34,144 nt of DNA. It comes from a virus. The notes beneath the pieces are model-generated. The model saw only the letters and a program-made list of their open reading frames with translations. It was not told where the DNA came from and did not search any database. Below, piece after piece: positions 1 to 5,835 of this stretch. The position numbers and the translations under genes were made by a program. Each line of letters opens with the position of its first letter. Position 1 is the stretch's first letter. Location of the stretch: IMG/VR virus record IMGVR_UViG_3300050821_007000, positions 1 to 34,144 of that record. One strand, 5' to 3'.

Positions 1-99
1 GGTAGGCCTGCGAGACTTGGAAGGGGGGGTTGGTAGGGGGGTTGGAAGTTTTTTGGCAGCAGCGTGACAGGGTGCGACAGGGTGCGACCTCAGCACCAC

Positions 100-139
100 T
101 GATGCAGAACTTGCATCACCCAACATGATGCAATACCTT
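100..139 (+). promoter_or_regulatory. Candidate promoter with overlapping dyad operator for the left operon
   Basis: A perfect 7-bp inverted repeat, TGATGCA-N5-TGCATCA (100-118), overlaps a possible -35 element TTGCAT (111-116). A 17-bp spacer separates this from a possible -10, TACCTT (134-139). The first gene of the rightward operon starts at 168, which fits a short leader. Just upstream (66-86) is a short tandem repeat of ACAGGGTGCG. The dyad is directly visible; the promoter assignment is inferred from spacing and position. Confidence 0.4.
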
Positions 140-167
140 CATCACCGTCAGCCAAGGGAACCAACCC

Positions 168-524
168 GTGACGCAAGTCATCGTCTACAAGAACCTCACA
201 CGCGGATGCTGGTCGATCGCGACGCCCAAGGGCGCCCGTGGTCGCGGCCCGCTTCAGGGCCACACCGACGCGGTGTCGCTCGTCAACGTCACCTTCGTGG
301 TCAGCGCCGCCTCGCAGCGGGCGGTGGCCAACGGCGGTCACCGCAGCGTGCATGCGTGGGCGGTGGGCGAGATCGCCCCCGCCGCAGCCCCTCAGGGCGA
401 GCGGGTCACCTACCGCCCCCACACCGCGCCCGACTTCGTCCTGATGGACGGCACGCCCGTCTCCAAGGCGGCGCGGGTGGACTTCGCCGCTGACGGGCTT
501 GCCTACGCCACCAACCCCAACTGA
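168..524 (+). CDS. Hypothetical small protein, first gene of left operon
   Basis: 118-aa protein from a GTG start preceded by AAGGGAAC (154-161), the same leader seen before several genes of this operon. I recognise no domain. The protein is basic at the N-terminus, has no signal peptide or membrane segment, and has a middle hydrophobic stretch (SLVNVTFVVSAASQRAV) that could be a buried beta-strand. It lies 14 nt upstream of the next gene and is read in the same direction as everything up to 5835. The shared leader and codon-rich GC3 support real coding; the function is unknown. Confidence 0.65.
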   Translation: MTQVIVYKNLTRGCWSIATPKGARGRGPLQGHTDAVSLVNVTFVVSAASQRAVANGGHRSVHAWAVGEIAPAAAPQGERVTYRPHTAPDFVLMDGTPVSKAARVDFAADGLAYATNPN

Positions 525-538
525 AGGAACGATCCACC

Positions 539-763
539 ATGACCATCCCCACCCTCCACCGCTGGTCCGTCGCGGGCTCGCGCTCGCAGCGGCTCTTCGA
601 TGCGGGCGAACTCGCGGGCGTGGACAACGCCGACATCCAGCGTCAGGCGCAGGCCTACACGCGCATCGCGCTGATCTGGGACGACTACGGCGACGAGATG
701 CACGGCATCGCCCCCAACGGGCGCCGCTGGTGCTCGCTGCATTACGAGGGGGTGGCGGCTTGA
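539..763 (+). CDS. Hypothetical small protein
   Basis: 74-aa protein, ATG start with AAGGAAC 9-15 nt upstream. Sequence begins MTIPTLHRWSVAGSRSQ and ends NGRRWCSLHYEGVAA. No recognised domain. The middle (DNADIQRQAQAYTRIALIWDDYGDE) is predicted helix followed by an acidic strand, so a small compact alpha/beta fold is plausible. The C-terminal G-R-R-W-C-S-L pattern resembles the G-x-W-S-L ending of other small proteins of the operon, but the match is too short to call homology. Confidence 0.6.
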   Translation: MTIPTLHRWSVAGSRSQRLFDAGELAGVDNADIQRQAQAYTRIALIWDDYGDEMHGIAPNGRRWCSLHYEGVAA

Positions 764-768
764 CCCAC

Positions 769-964
769 ATGACTCGTCCCAAGCGCGCTTGTCTGGACAA
801 CCCGATGGACCCGGAAGGCGGGCGCATCGTGGTTCCTCGCCTTGCGCTGCAAGGACCGCTTGGAGCGCATCCTGATCGCCACTGCGATGGATCAGGGTCG
901 CCCCTACCTCGCGCCCAACGGCGCCTTCTCGCTCACCCCCATCACCCCCGCCAAGGAAGCCTGA
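769..964 (+). pseudogene. Frameshifted small gene (SLTP-tail family, copy 1)
   Basis: An ATG at 769 opens a frame reading MTRPKRACLDNPMDPEGG. The plausible remainder lies in the +1 frame: ASWFLALRCKDRLERIL, then ATAMDQGRPYLAPNGAF and SLTPITPAKEA, stopping at TGA 962-964 just before the next ATG (967). Neither frame alone gives a sensible gene, and the 3' frame has no ATG until late. The tail GRPYLAPNGAFSLTPI resembles GRTYTDQRGRWSLTPI of the equally interrupted gene at 4615-4799. The change of frame falls near 820-840. It may be true decay, a sequencing indel or, less likely, recoding. Confidence 0.5.
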
Positions 965-966
965 CC

Positions 967-1287
967 ATGACCACTGCCTACGCCACCGCTGAGAGCCGCG
1001 CCGCCGTCAGGGCGATCTCCGACATCCTCGCCGCCCTCCCGCTCGCCCAGCGCGCGGACATCGTGGAGGAGGCCTACGGCGGCGCCCTGCGCGCCGTGGA
1101 GGCGCACGCCTTCAAGGCCCTGCTGGGCAATGACCCCATCCCCGTCTTGCTGGTGGGCGGCGAGATCGCCTCCGACGCCATGCACCACTTCGCGGGGCTG
1201 GACGACGATGGCCACTGCGACGAGTGCGGACTGTACTTCATGGACGGTCATCTGCCGTCGTGCAGCCGCCACGACGCAGCGTCCTGA
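967..1287 (+). CDS. Hypothetical protein with C-terminal Cys/His cluster
   Basis: 106-aa protein starting at ATG 967, with AAGGAAG about 9 nt upstream. The frame is open further upstream to 769 and beyond, but this start follows the stop of the preceding gene by 2 nt and carries the operon's leader. The N-terminal two thirds look helical (SDILAALPLAQRADIVEEAYGGALRAVEAHAFKALLG). The C-terminus has H-C-D-E-C-G-L-Y-F...H-L-P-S-C-S-R-H, a spacing suited to one zinc ion (C-x2-C-x11-C-x2-H). Function unknown; the motif suggests a small metal-bound regulatory or scaffold protein. Confidence 0.65.
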   Translation: MTTAYATAESRAAVRAISDILAALPLAQRADIVEEAYGGALRAVEAHAFKALLGNDPIPVLLVGGEIASDAMHHFAGLDDDGHCDECGLYFMDGHLPSCSRHDAAS

Positions 1288-1317
1288 ACCCACCCGTCAG
1301 ACCAAGGAACAGACCTG

Positions 1318-2016
1318 ATGACGACCGCCCTCCGCCCACTGACGACCCCGCTCATTGCCTACGTCCGCGTCTCCACCGGGAAGCAGGGCAAGAGCGGGCT
1401 GGGCATCGAAGCCCAGAAGGCGGCGATTGAGGCCTTCGCCGCGACCAACGACCTGACGGTGGTCGATTGGCACTTCGAAGTGGAGACGGGGAAGGGCGCG
1501 GACGCGCTTGACCGCCGCCCCATCCTCGCCGCCGCCCTCCAGCAGGCCCGCAAGGCCAAGGCGGCGGTGGTGGTCGCCAAGTTGGACCGCCTGAGCCGGG
1601 ATGTCGCCTTCATCGCGGGCCTGATGGCGCAGCGCGTCCCCTTCATCGTCGCGGAGTTGGGCTTGGACGCTGACCCGTTCATGCTGCACCTCTACGCCGC
1701 GCTCGCGGAGAAGGAGCGCAGCCTGATCGCCGCCCGCACCAAGGCCGCGCTCGCGGCCAAGAAGGCGCAGGGCGTCAGGCTGGGCAACCCCCGCTGCCAT
1801 GAGAGCGTGGCGGGGGCGCGCGCCGCTCAGAGCGCCAACGCCGACGCCTTCGCCGCCAACGTCCTCCCCATCGTCAGGCAACTGCGCGAGAGCGGGGTGA
1901 CCACGCTCGCCGCCATCGCCGACGCCCTCAACGCCCGTGGCGTCAGGACGGCGCGCGGCGGCGAGTGGCACGCCTCCACCGTCCGCAACCTCCTCGCCCG
2001 GAACCCAGCCCCATGA
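1318..2016 (+). CDS. Small serine recombinase (resolvase/invertase family)
   Basis: 232-aa serine site-specific recombinase that would cut and rejoin DNA through a phosphoserine link. The N-terminal resolvase domain (about 11-150) shows Y-V-R-V-S-T with nucleophile Ser19, the K-L-D-R-L-S-R-D block (88-95) and the [12 protein letters not shown] helix E region. The C-terminus (about 195-230, [12 protein letters not shown] then [12 protein letters not shown]) is the DNA-binding helix-turn-helix of the Recombinase family. It lacks the long zinc-ribbon/coiled-coil region of large phage serine integrases, so a resolvase or invertase role is likelier than integration, which here belongs to the tyrosine integrase. 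Start ATG follows an AAGGAACAGACC leader; the stop overlaps the next ATG (ATGA). Confidence 0.9.
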   Translation: MTTALRPLTTPLIAYVRVSTGKQGKSGLGIEAQKAAIEAFAATNDLTVVDWHFEVETGKGADALDRRPILAAALQQARKAKAAVVVAKLDRLSRDVAFIAGLMAQRVPFIVAELGLDADPFMLHLYAALAEKERSLIAARTKAALAAKKAQGVRLGNPRCHESVAGARAAQSANADAFAANVLPIVRQLRESGVTTLAAIADALNARGVRTARGGEWHASTVRNLLARNPAP

Positions 2017-2240
2017 ACCACGCCCAAGCCCTCTGCGCTTTCGCTGAGCGCCTCTACGGTGACCAATGGCAGAGCGTCCTCAGCAGGGCGCTGGGCGTCC
2101 ACCGCAACACCCTCTACCGCCTTGCCCGCGCCGCCCGCGCGGGGAGGGACTACGCCACCGCGCCGCAGTTGCTCGCTGATCTGCGCGCCCACCTCGTCGC
2201 CATCGCCACGGACATGGAACCGTGGGCGACCAACTCCTGA
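2013..2240 (+). CDS. Small HTH-like protein, paralogue of the 5047 gene
   Basis: 75-aa protein overlapping the recombinase stop by 4 nt (ATGA), so probably translationally coupled to it. The central segment [18 protein letters not shown] resembles a recognition helix of a helix-turn-helix fold, and the layout (G-D-Q-W-Q-S, HTH, then A-G-R-D-Y and a C-terminal helix ending in D-M-E-P-W) recurs in the 74-aa product at 5047-5271. It is likely a small DNA-binding regulator; the target is unknown. The recombinase pairing could mean an accessory or regulatory factor, but that is inference. Confidence 0.65.
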   Translation: MNHAQALCAFAERLYGDQWQSVLSRALGVHRNTLYRLARAARAGRDYATAPQLLADLRAHLVAIATDMEPWATNS

Positions 2241-2253
2241 AGGGAACAGACCT

Positions 2254-2523
2254 ATGACCAAGACCATCACCATCGACATCGATGGCAACGCCCACCGCCT
2301 TGATCTGCACCGCCTCCTTGCCAGCGCCCATGAGTATGGGTGGCGCATCCAGCGCCGGGCCGGGGCGTGGATCGTCAGTCTCGCCGACCACCCGTTCGAC
2401 TCAGAGGGCGTGGCCTACGCCTCGCGCGGCGGCGCGGAGCGGGCTGTCGCGGAGGGCCACATCGAAGAACTGCATGTGTGGGGTCACGACATCGACGCCC
2501 GCTGCGGACCCTTGACCGCTTGA
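2254..2523 (+). CDS. Hypothetical small protein
   Basis: 89-aa protein with ATG preceded by AAGGGAACAGACC. It starts with a beta-rich stretch (TKTITIDIDGNAHRLDL), has a middle R-I-Q-R-R-A-G-A-W-I-V-S-L hairpin and an acidic C-terminus. No domain recognised. It is the last gene before the 100-bp gap containing the candidate operator and hairpin ahead of the GHKL gene; its stop codon lies inside the first half-site of that operator. Confidence 0.6.
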   Translation: MTKTITIDIDGNAHRLDLHRLLASAHEYGWRIQRRAGAWIVSLADHPFDSEGVAYASRGGAERAVAEGHIEELHVWGHDIDARCGPLTA

Positions 2524-2547
2524 CGCAGCCGTCAAGTCAACCTTGTC
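2519..2547 (+). promoter_or_regulatory. Regulatory motif copy 1 (CTTGAC-N6-GTCAAG-N5-CTTGTC)
   Basis: This copy has a perfect 6-6-6 dyad, CTTGAC (2519-2524) and GTCAAG (2531-2536), followed 5 nt later by CTTGTC (2542-2547). Three other places in the window (8327-8355, 8653-8681, 18272-18300) have the same three elements at identical spacing, which makes it a good candidate binding site for a phage regulator. A weak promoter could use TTGTCC (2543-2548) and TACTGT (2565-2570), 16 bp apart, to drive the GHKL gene. Confidence 0.5.
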
Positions 2548-2577
2548 CAACCATCCCCGCATGGTACTGTGCGGGTC

Positions 2578-2603
2578 ACCGGGGCGGCGCTCCAGCCGCC
2601 CCC
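2578..2603 (+). terminator. GC-rich hairpin in the leader of the GHKL gene
   Basis: GGGGCGGC (2580-2587) pairs with GCCGCCCC (2594-2601) around a 6-nt loop, ahead of the AAGGGAAC leader and ATG 2624. There is no T tract, so it is not a standard intrinsic terminator. It could be a rho-assisted stop for the upstream genes, an attenuator or an mRNA-stabilising 5' hairpin for the transcript starting at the motif just upstream. Confidence 0.35.
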
Positions 2604-2623
2604 CGTCTGAAGGGAACAAACCC

Positions 2624-4615
2624 ATGACTGCCAAGCCGGAAACCCGCGAGTTCAAGATCCACCCCCAGCTGCTGTTCGATGTCATCCAGCGGCAGGCTGG
2701 GACGCTGACCAAGGCCCTGTGCGAGGGCGTGATGAACAGCATCGACGCGGGCGCCACCAAGGTGGAGGTCACCCTCACCGACAAGCGCGCCAGCATCGCT
2801 GACGATGGGCGCGGCTTCCCCACCCGCGAGAGCATCGAACTGTTCTTCGAAACCTTTGGCCAGCCGCACCAAGAGGGCGATGCCGTCTACGGCACCTTCC
2901 GCATGGGCCGGGGCCAGATGTTCTCCTTTGGCGTCAACCGCTGGCGCTCTGGCCGCTTCGCCATGAAGGTGGACATCAAGGGTAGGGGGCTGGACTACGA
3001 CCTCACGGAGGGCGGCGAAGACGCAGCGGGCTGCGCCATCGACATCGCCCTCTACAAGCCCCTGAGCCTCCTCCAGCAGCGCGAGATCGGCGACGACCTC
3101 CGCCGCATGGTCCGCTACGTCGCGGTGCCCGTGCTGCTGAACGGGGAACAGATCAACAAGGTGGCCTCCAGCGAGCGCTGGGACTTCGAAGACGAGTTCG
3201 CCTTCTACAAGTTGGGTCAGGGGCGCCTCAGCATCTACAACCTTGGCATCTTCGTGAACGACCACAAGGCCTACAACCTTGGCATTGGCGGCACCGTGGT
3301 CGCCAAGCAGCAACTGCGCCTCAACTTCGCCCGCAACGATGTCCTGAGCGACTGCAAGGTCTGGCAGCGCATCGCCAAGGTGCTGCGGTCGAAGGCCGAC
3401 ACCAACATCCGCGAGAAGCGCGGCGCTCTCTCCGCAGAGGAGCGCGCCCTCCTCGCCCAGCGCCTGCGCTCTGGCGATCTGGGGAACGCGGAGCGTCGGG
3501 ACGCAGCGGTCTTTCAGGACGCGGCGGGGCGCTGGCTGACCATCGACAAGTTGGCGCGGGCGATCAGCACCGGCAACCACACCCTCACCGCAGGCCCCAA
3601 GTCGCCGCGCGGCGAGAAGGTGCAGCGGGCGCACATGGCCCTCGTCCTCAACGAGGCGCATCTGGACGAGTTCTTCCGCGTCGATACGGTGGAGGAGTTG
3701 GTCGCCAAGGTGATCCGCCCCAACGCGGGCTGGTTGCCCACCTTCCGCATCGTGCCGTTCAGCACCCTGATCTCTGATGACGAGAGCGAACGCTGCGAGA
3801 TCATCCCGCCGCAGTCCTACACGCCCGCTGAGGCGGTGGTGATCGAAGTCCTCAACGGTCTGCGGGCGCCTGACTTCTCGCGCCAGCGCAAGATCGTGCT
3901 GGGCGAGAGCGACAGTTTCAACGGCTGGACGGACGGGCGCTCCTACATCGCCATCGACCGCAAGTTCCTGAAGGGGAGGGACATAGGCTCTCCCGCGACA
4001 TGGACCGCCATCGCGCTGTTGCTCTGCCATGAGTACAGCCACGGCGGTCCCTCCAGCGCGACGCACGATCACGGGCCAGAGTTCCACGAACAGTACCACG
4101 ACGGCTCGCGCACGGCGGTGCCGCAGTGGGTCAGCGAGAGCGTCAAGTTGGTGCGCGGCGCCGTGGAGCGGGTCAACGAGCGCGTGGGCAAGAACGCCCT
4201 GCGCTGGCTGGACATGATCGATGAGGCCGCGAAGACGAACGGCTCGCTGGACGAGGTGCTGATCGCCGCCCGCGAGAAGCACGCCCGCCCCGCTCCAGCA
4301 CCGCTCCTCATCGCTGCGGACGCGCCCCGCTCACGCCTGCGGTTCGTGCGCATGGAGGAGGACATGCCCAAGAAGACGAAGGTCAAGGCGAAGCCCGCGC
4401 CCAAGCCGCGCGCGAAGGGCGGCAGCTACGCCGACATCCTGACCGCGCAGGGCTACGCGCGGGTGACGGAGATGGTCAGCGCGGGCTGGCAGCGGTGGGA
4501 GAAGGGCGCGGACCACTGCGTCATCGACACCAAGAACGGCGCGTGGACGCTGACCCGCGAGGGCGGCGAGGCGAAGGGACGCCTGACCCCGTCGCTGGCC
4601 AAGGTGTTCGCCTGA
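2624..4615 (+). CDS. GHKL ATPase fused to SprT-like zinc metalloprotease
   Basis: 663-aa protein; ATG 2624 is chosen over upstream in-frame codons because of the AAGGGAACAAACCC leader. Residues about 15-200 show a Bergerat ATP-binding fold: N box E34-G-V-M-N38-S-I-D-A-G, G1 box D60-D-G-R-G64, G2-type glycine loop G90-T-F-R-M-G-R-G-Q-M-F-S-F-G. The middle (about 200-440) resembles no domain I know and could be a transducer. At 469-488 H-E-Y-S-H, nine residues, then H483-G-P-E-F matches the SprT-type HExxH...HG-x-x-F zinc protease signature. A basic Lys/Pro linker (about 578-600) leads to a small C-terminal module with N-G-A-W-T-L-T. ATP-driven conformational change coupled to proteolysis is an inference; no substrate is known. 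Kinase-type histidine phosphorylation is unlikely, as no H box or receiver is seen. The stop overlaps the next ATG (TGATG). Confidence 0.8.
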   Translation: MTAKPETREFKIHPQLLFDVIQRQAGTLTKALCEGVMNSIDAGATKVEVTLTDKRASIADDGRGFPTRESIELFFETFGQPHQEGDAVYGTFRMGRGQMFSFGVNRWRSGRFAMKVDIKGRGLDYDLTEGGEDAAGCAIDIALYKPLSLLQQREIGDDLRRMVRYVAVPVLLNGEQINKVASSERWDFEDEFAFYKLGQGRLSIYNLGIFVNDHKAYNLGIGGTVVAKQQLRLNFARNDVLSDCKVWQRIAKVLRSKADTNIREKRGALSAEERALLAQRLRSGDLGNAERRDAAVFQDAAGRWLTIDKLARAISTGNHTLTAGPKSPRGEKVQRAHMALVLNEAHLDEFFRVDTVEELVAKVIRPNAGWLPTFRIVPFSTLISDDESERCEIIPPQSYTPAEAVVIEVLNGLRAPDFSRQRKIVLGESDSFNGWTDGRSYIAIDRKFLKGRDIGSPATWTAIALLLCHEYSHGGPSSATHDHGPEFHEQYHDGSRTAVPQWVSESVKLVRGAVERVNERVGKNALRWLDMIDEAAKTNGSLDEVLIAAREKHARPAPAPLLIAADAPRSRLRFVRMEEDMPKKTKVKAKPAPKPRAKGGSYADILTAQGYARVTEMVSAGWQRWEKGADHCVIDTKNGAWTLTREGGEAKGRLTPSLAKVFA

Positions 4616-4799
4616 TGCGCGCCTGCCTTGACGCCTACGGCGCCGACAGCGTCGTCGTGGACCCCGTCCCCTTCATCGATCGCGAGTGCAGGCCGCTTGG
4701 AGCGGCGCTGAGGCGCTTCAGGCGCTGCGGGACGGTCGCACCTACACCGACCAGCGCGGACGCTGGTCGCTCACCCCCATCAAAGAGAGAACCCGATGA
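4615..4799 (+). pseudogene. Frameshifted small gene (SLTP-tail family, copy 2)
   Basis: The start is coupled to the GHKL stop (TGATG at 4613-4617) and reads MRACLDAYGADSVVV, then DPVPFIDREC. Continuing in this frame runs into an implausible Arg/Pro-rich tail overlapping the next gene. In the -1 frame from about 4689 the sequence is QAAWSGAEALQALRDG, RTYTDQRGRW, SLTPIKERTR, ending at TGA 4797-4799 and overlapping the next ATG by ATGA. Coupled start in one frame and coupled stop in another strongly suggest one gene broken by a single indel near 4687-4690. Its tail resembles that of the interrupted gene at 769-964. No slippery heptamer is visible at the junction. Confidence 0.6.
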
Positions 4800-5047
4800 C
4801 CGACGACCAACCCCCCTCCGTGTGGGGCGAGCGTACAACCACCTTCGAAATCCTGTTCCTGATTCAGGAGCCCCGCACCGGGGAGTGGGCTTGGTACAGC
4901 TACCATGAGGAGTTCAAGTCGCTGGAGGCAGCCAAGGACGCCGCCAACGCGGACTACGCCGGGCAGCGGTACGCCATCGTGGAGCGCCGCAACAAGGTGC
5001 TGGTGGATCACGACCCGGCCCGCCGCAGCCGCAAGAAGGCGGCTTGA
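4796..5047 (+). CDS. Hypothetical small protein with basic tail
   Basis: 83-aa protein overlapping the preceding gene by ATGA. Residues 15-40 (TTFEILFLIQEPRTGEWAWYSYHEEFKSL) look like a beta-hairpin, followed by a helix (EAAKDAANADYAG), a strand (QRYAIVERRNKVLVDH) and a strongly basic end (ARRSRKKAA) that could bind nucleic acid. I do not recognise a family. Its stop overlaps the next ATG (TGATG), so the 4615-5271 genes form one coupled block. Confidence 0.65.
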   Translation: MTDDQPPSVWGERTTTFEILFLIQEPRTGEWAWYSYHEEFKSLEAAKDAANADYAGQRYAIVERRNKVLVDHDPARRSRKKAA

Positions 5048-5271
5048 TGACGACCAACGCTGAGCGCGTCGTGCAGATCGGCGAGCGCGTGTGGGGCGCC
5101 AATTGGGCCAGCGGCATGGGCGACCTCACCAAGGTCAACCACCGCACCCTGACGCGCATCTACGCGGCGGCGCAGGCCGGGGAGGAGTACCCCGCCGCGC
5201 GCGGCGTCCTCGCCGCCCTGTACGACTGCCTCGCCGCCGTCGTGGACGATCTGGAACCCTTCAGCCGCTAA
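5047..5271 (+). CDS. Small HTH-like protein, paralogue of the 2013 gene
   Basis: 74-aa protein; ATG 5047 overlaps the previous stop, preferred over the in-frame TTG at 5044. It aligns end to end with the 75-aa product at 2013-2240: G-A-N-W for G-D-Q-W, V-N-H-R-T-L-T-R-I-Y for [15 protein letters not shown] for A-G-R-D-Y, and D-D-L-E-P-F for D-M-E-P-W. The shared core looks like a helix-turn-helix recognition region. The two copies flank the GHKL gene, so the region has probably undergone an old segmental duplication. Likely a small DNA-binding regulator; function inferred. Confidence 0.65.
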   Translation: MTTNAERVVQIGERVWGANWASGMGDLTKVNHRTLTRIYAAAQAGEEYPAARGVLAALYDCLAAVVDDLEPFSR

Positions 5272-5297
5272 GCGGCCCCAACCAAGGAACGACCCCT

Positions 5298-5507
5298 ATG
5301 AGCCACCCCCGTGATACCCCCCCGGTGGGCGTGATGACCGCCCTCGCGATGCTTGATCACAGACCGATCCAATCGGCGCCCTACGAGCAGCCACCGCCGC
5401 AGCGCCGCCCCGGCCCGCTGACAACCTTCGTCGGCATCGTGATGGTGGTGGTGGGCGCGGTGACAGCGCTGGCGATGCTGGCGCTGGCGATCTCCTACCT
5501 CGTCTGA
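5298..5507 (+). CDS. Small single-pass membrane protein
   Basis: 69-aa protein with ATG preceded by the AAGGAACGACCCCT leader. A Pro-rich, polar N-terminal half (about 1-39) is followed by one strongly hydrophobic segment (about 41-69, PLTTFVGIVMVVVGAVTALA then MLALAISYLV) reaching the C-terminus. This is a tail-anchored-like or N-in/C-out topology. No holin family signature is obvious and it lies far from any lysis gene, so a holin role is not supported; superinfection exclusion or membrane targeting are possible alternatives. Confidence 0.6.
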   Translation: MSHPRDTPPVGVMTALAMLDHRPIQSAPYEQPPPQRRPGPLTTFVGIVMVVVGAVTALAMLALAISYLV

Positions 5508-5517
5508 CCACCCGCCG

Positions 5518-5835
5518 ATGACCTCCCAGCACAAACTCTTTCAGGCGGCTGAACGCGAGGTGGAGCGCGGCGAGCGCGGTTGGTGGTGGCTGAGTTTCGT
5601 GGACACCGACCGACCTGAGGGCGCGCGCTTCTTGGGCGTCGCCATCGTGCAGGCCTACGGGGTCACCACTGCGGCGATGCTCACCCACGACATGGGAATC
5701 AATCCCGGCGGCGAGGTGGCGGCGGTGCCCATCCCTCCAGACCTCCACCCCCCGCCAGATGCCTGCGACCGCCTGCTGACCCGCGCGGAGGCAGAGGAGG
5801 TATCCCGCGCCTTCTGGTCAGAGCGGTCGCACTAG
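5518..5835 (+). CDS. Hypothetical protein, last gene of left operon
   Basis: 105-aa protein, 10 nt after the preceding stop. The N-terminal half carries E-R-G-W-W-W-L-S-F and G-A-R-F-L-G-V-A-I-V-Q-A, typical of a small alpha/beta fold. The Pro-rich P-I-P-P-D-L-H-P-P-P-D segment (about 71-82) is followed by a C-terminal helix (LTRAEAEEVSRAFW). No family recognised. Its stop overlaps the stop of the convergent primase-helicase gene by 3-4 nt within the palindrome ACTAGT. Confidence 0.6.
   Translation: MTSQHKLFQAAEREVERGERGWWWLSFVDTDRPEGARFLGVAIVQAYGVTTAAMLTHDMGINPGGEVAAVPIPPDLHPPPDACDRLLTRAEAEEVSRAFWSERSH

Noticed and set aside
1-99. A gene or second promoter at the left edge
   Set aside because: G-rich tract, a T6 run and a short ACAGGGTGCG repeat only; no convincing frame or promoter pair.
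2576-4282. Long - strand frame opposite the GHKL gene
   Set aside because: The + strand frame has ATPase and zinc-protease motifs and a leader; the - frame has none.
4680-4700. Programmed -1 frameshift in the 4615 gene
   Set aside because: No slippery heptamer or following structure is visible at the junction, and the related gene at 769 shifts the other way.
5298-5507. Calling the single-pass membrane protein a holin
   Set aside because: No endolysin neighbour and no family signature; the location in an accessory operon does not support it.
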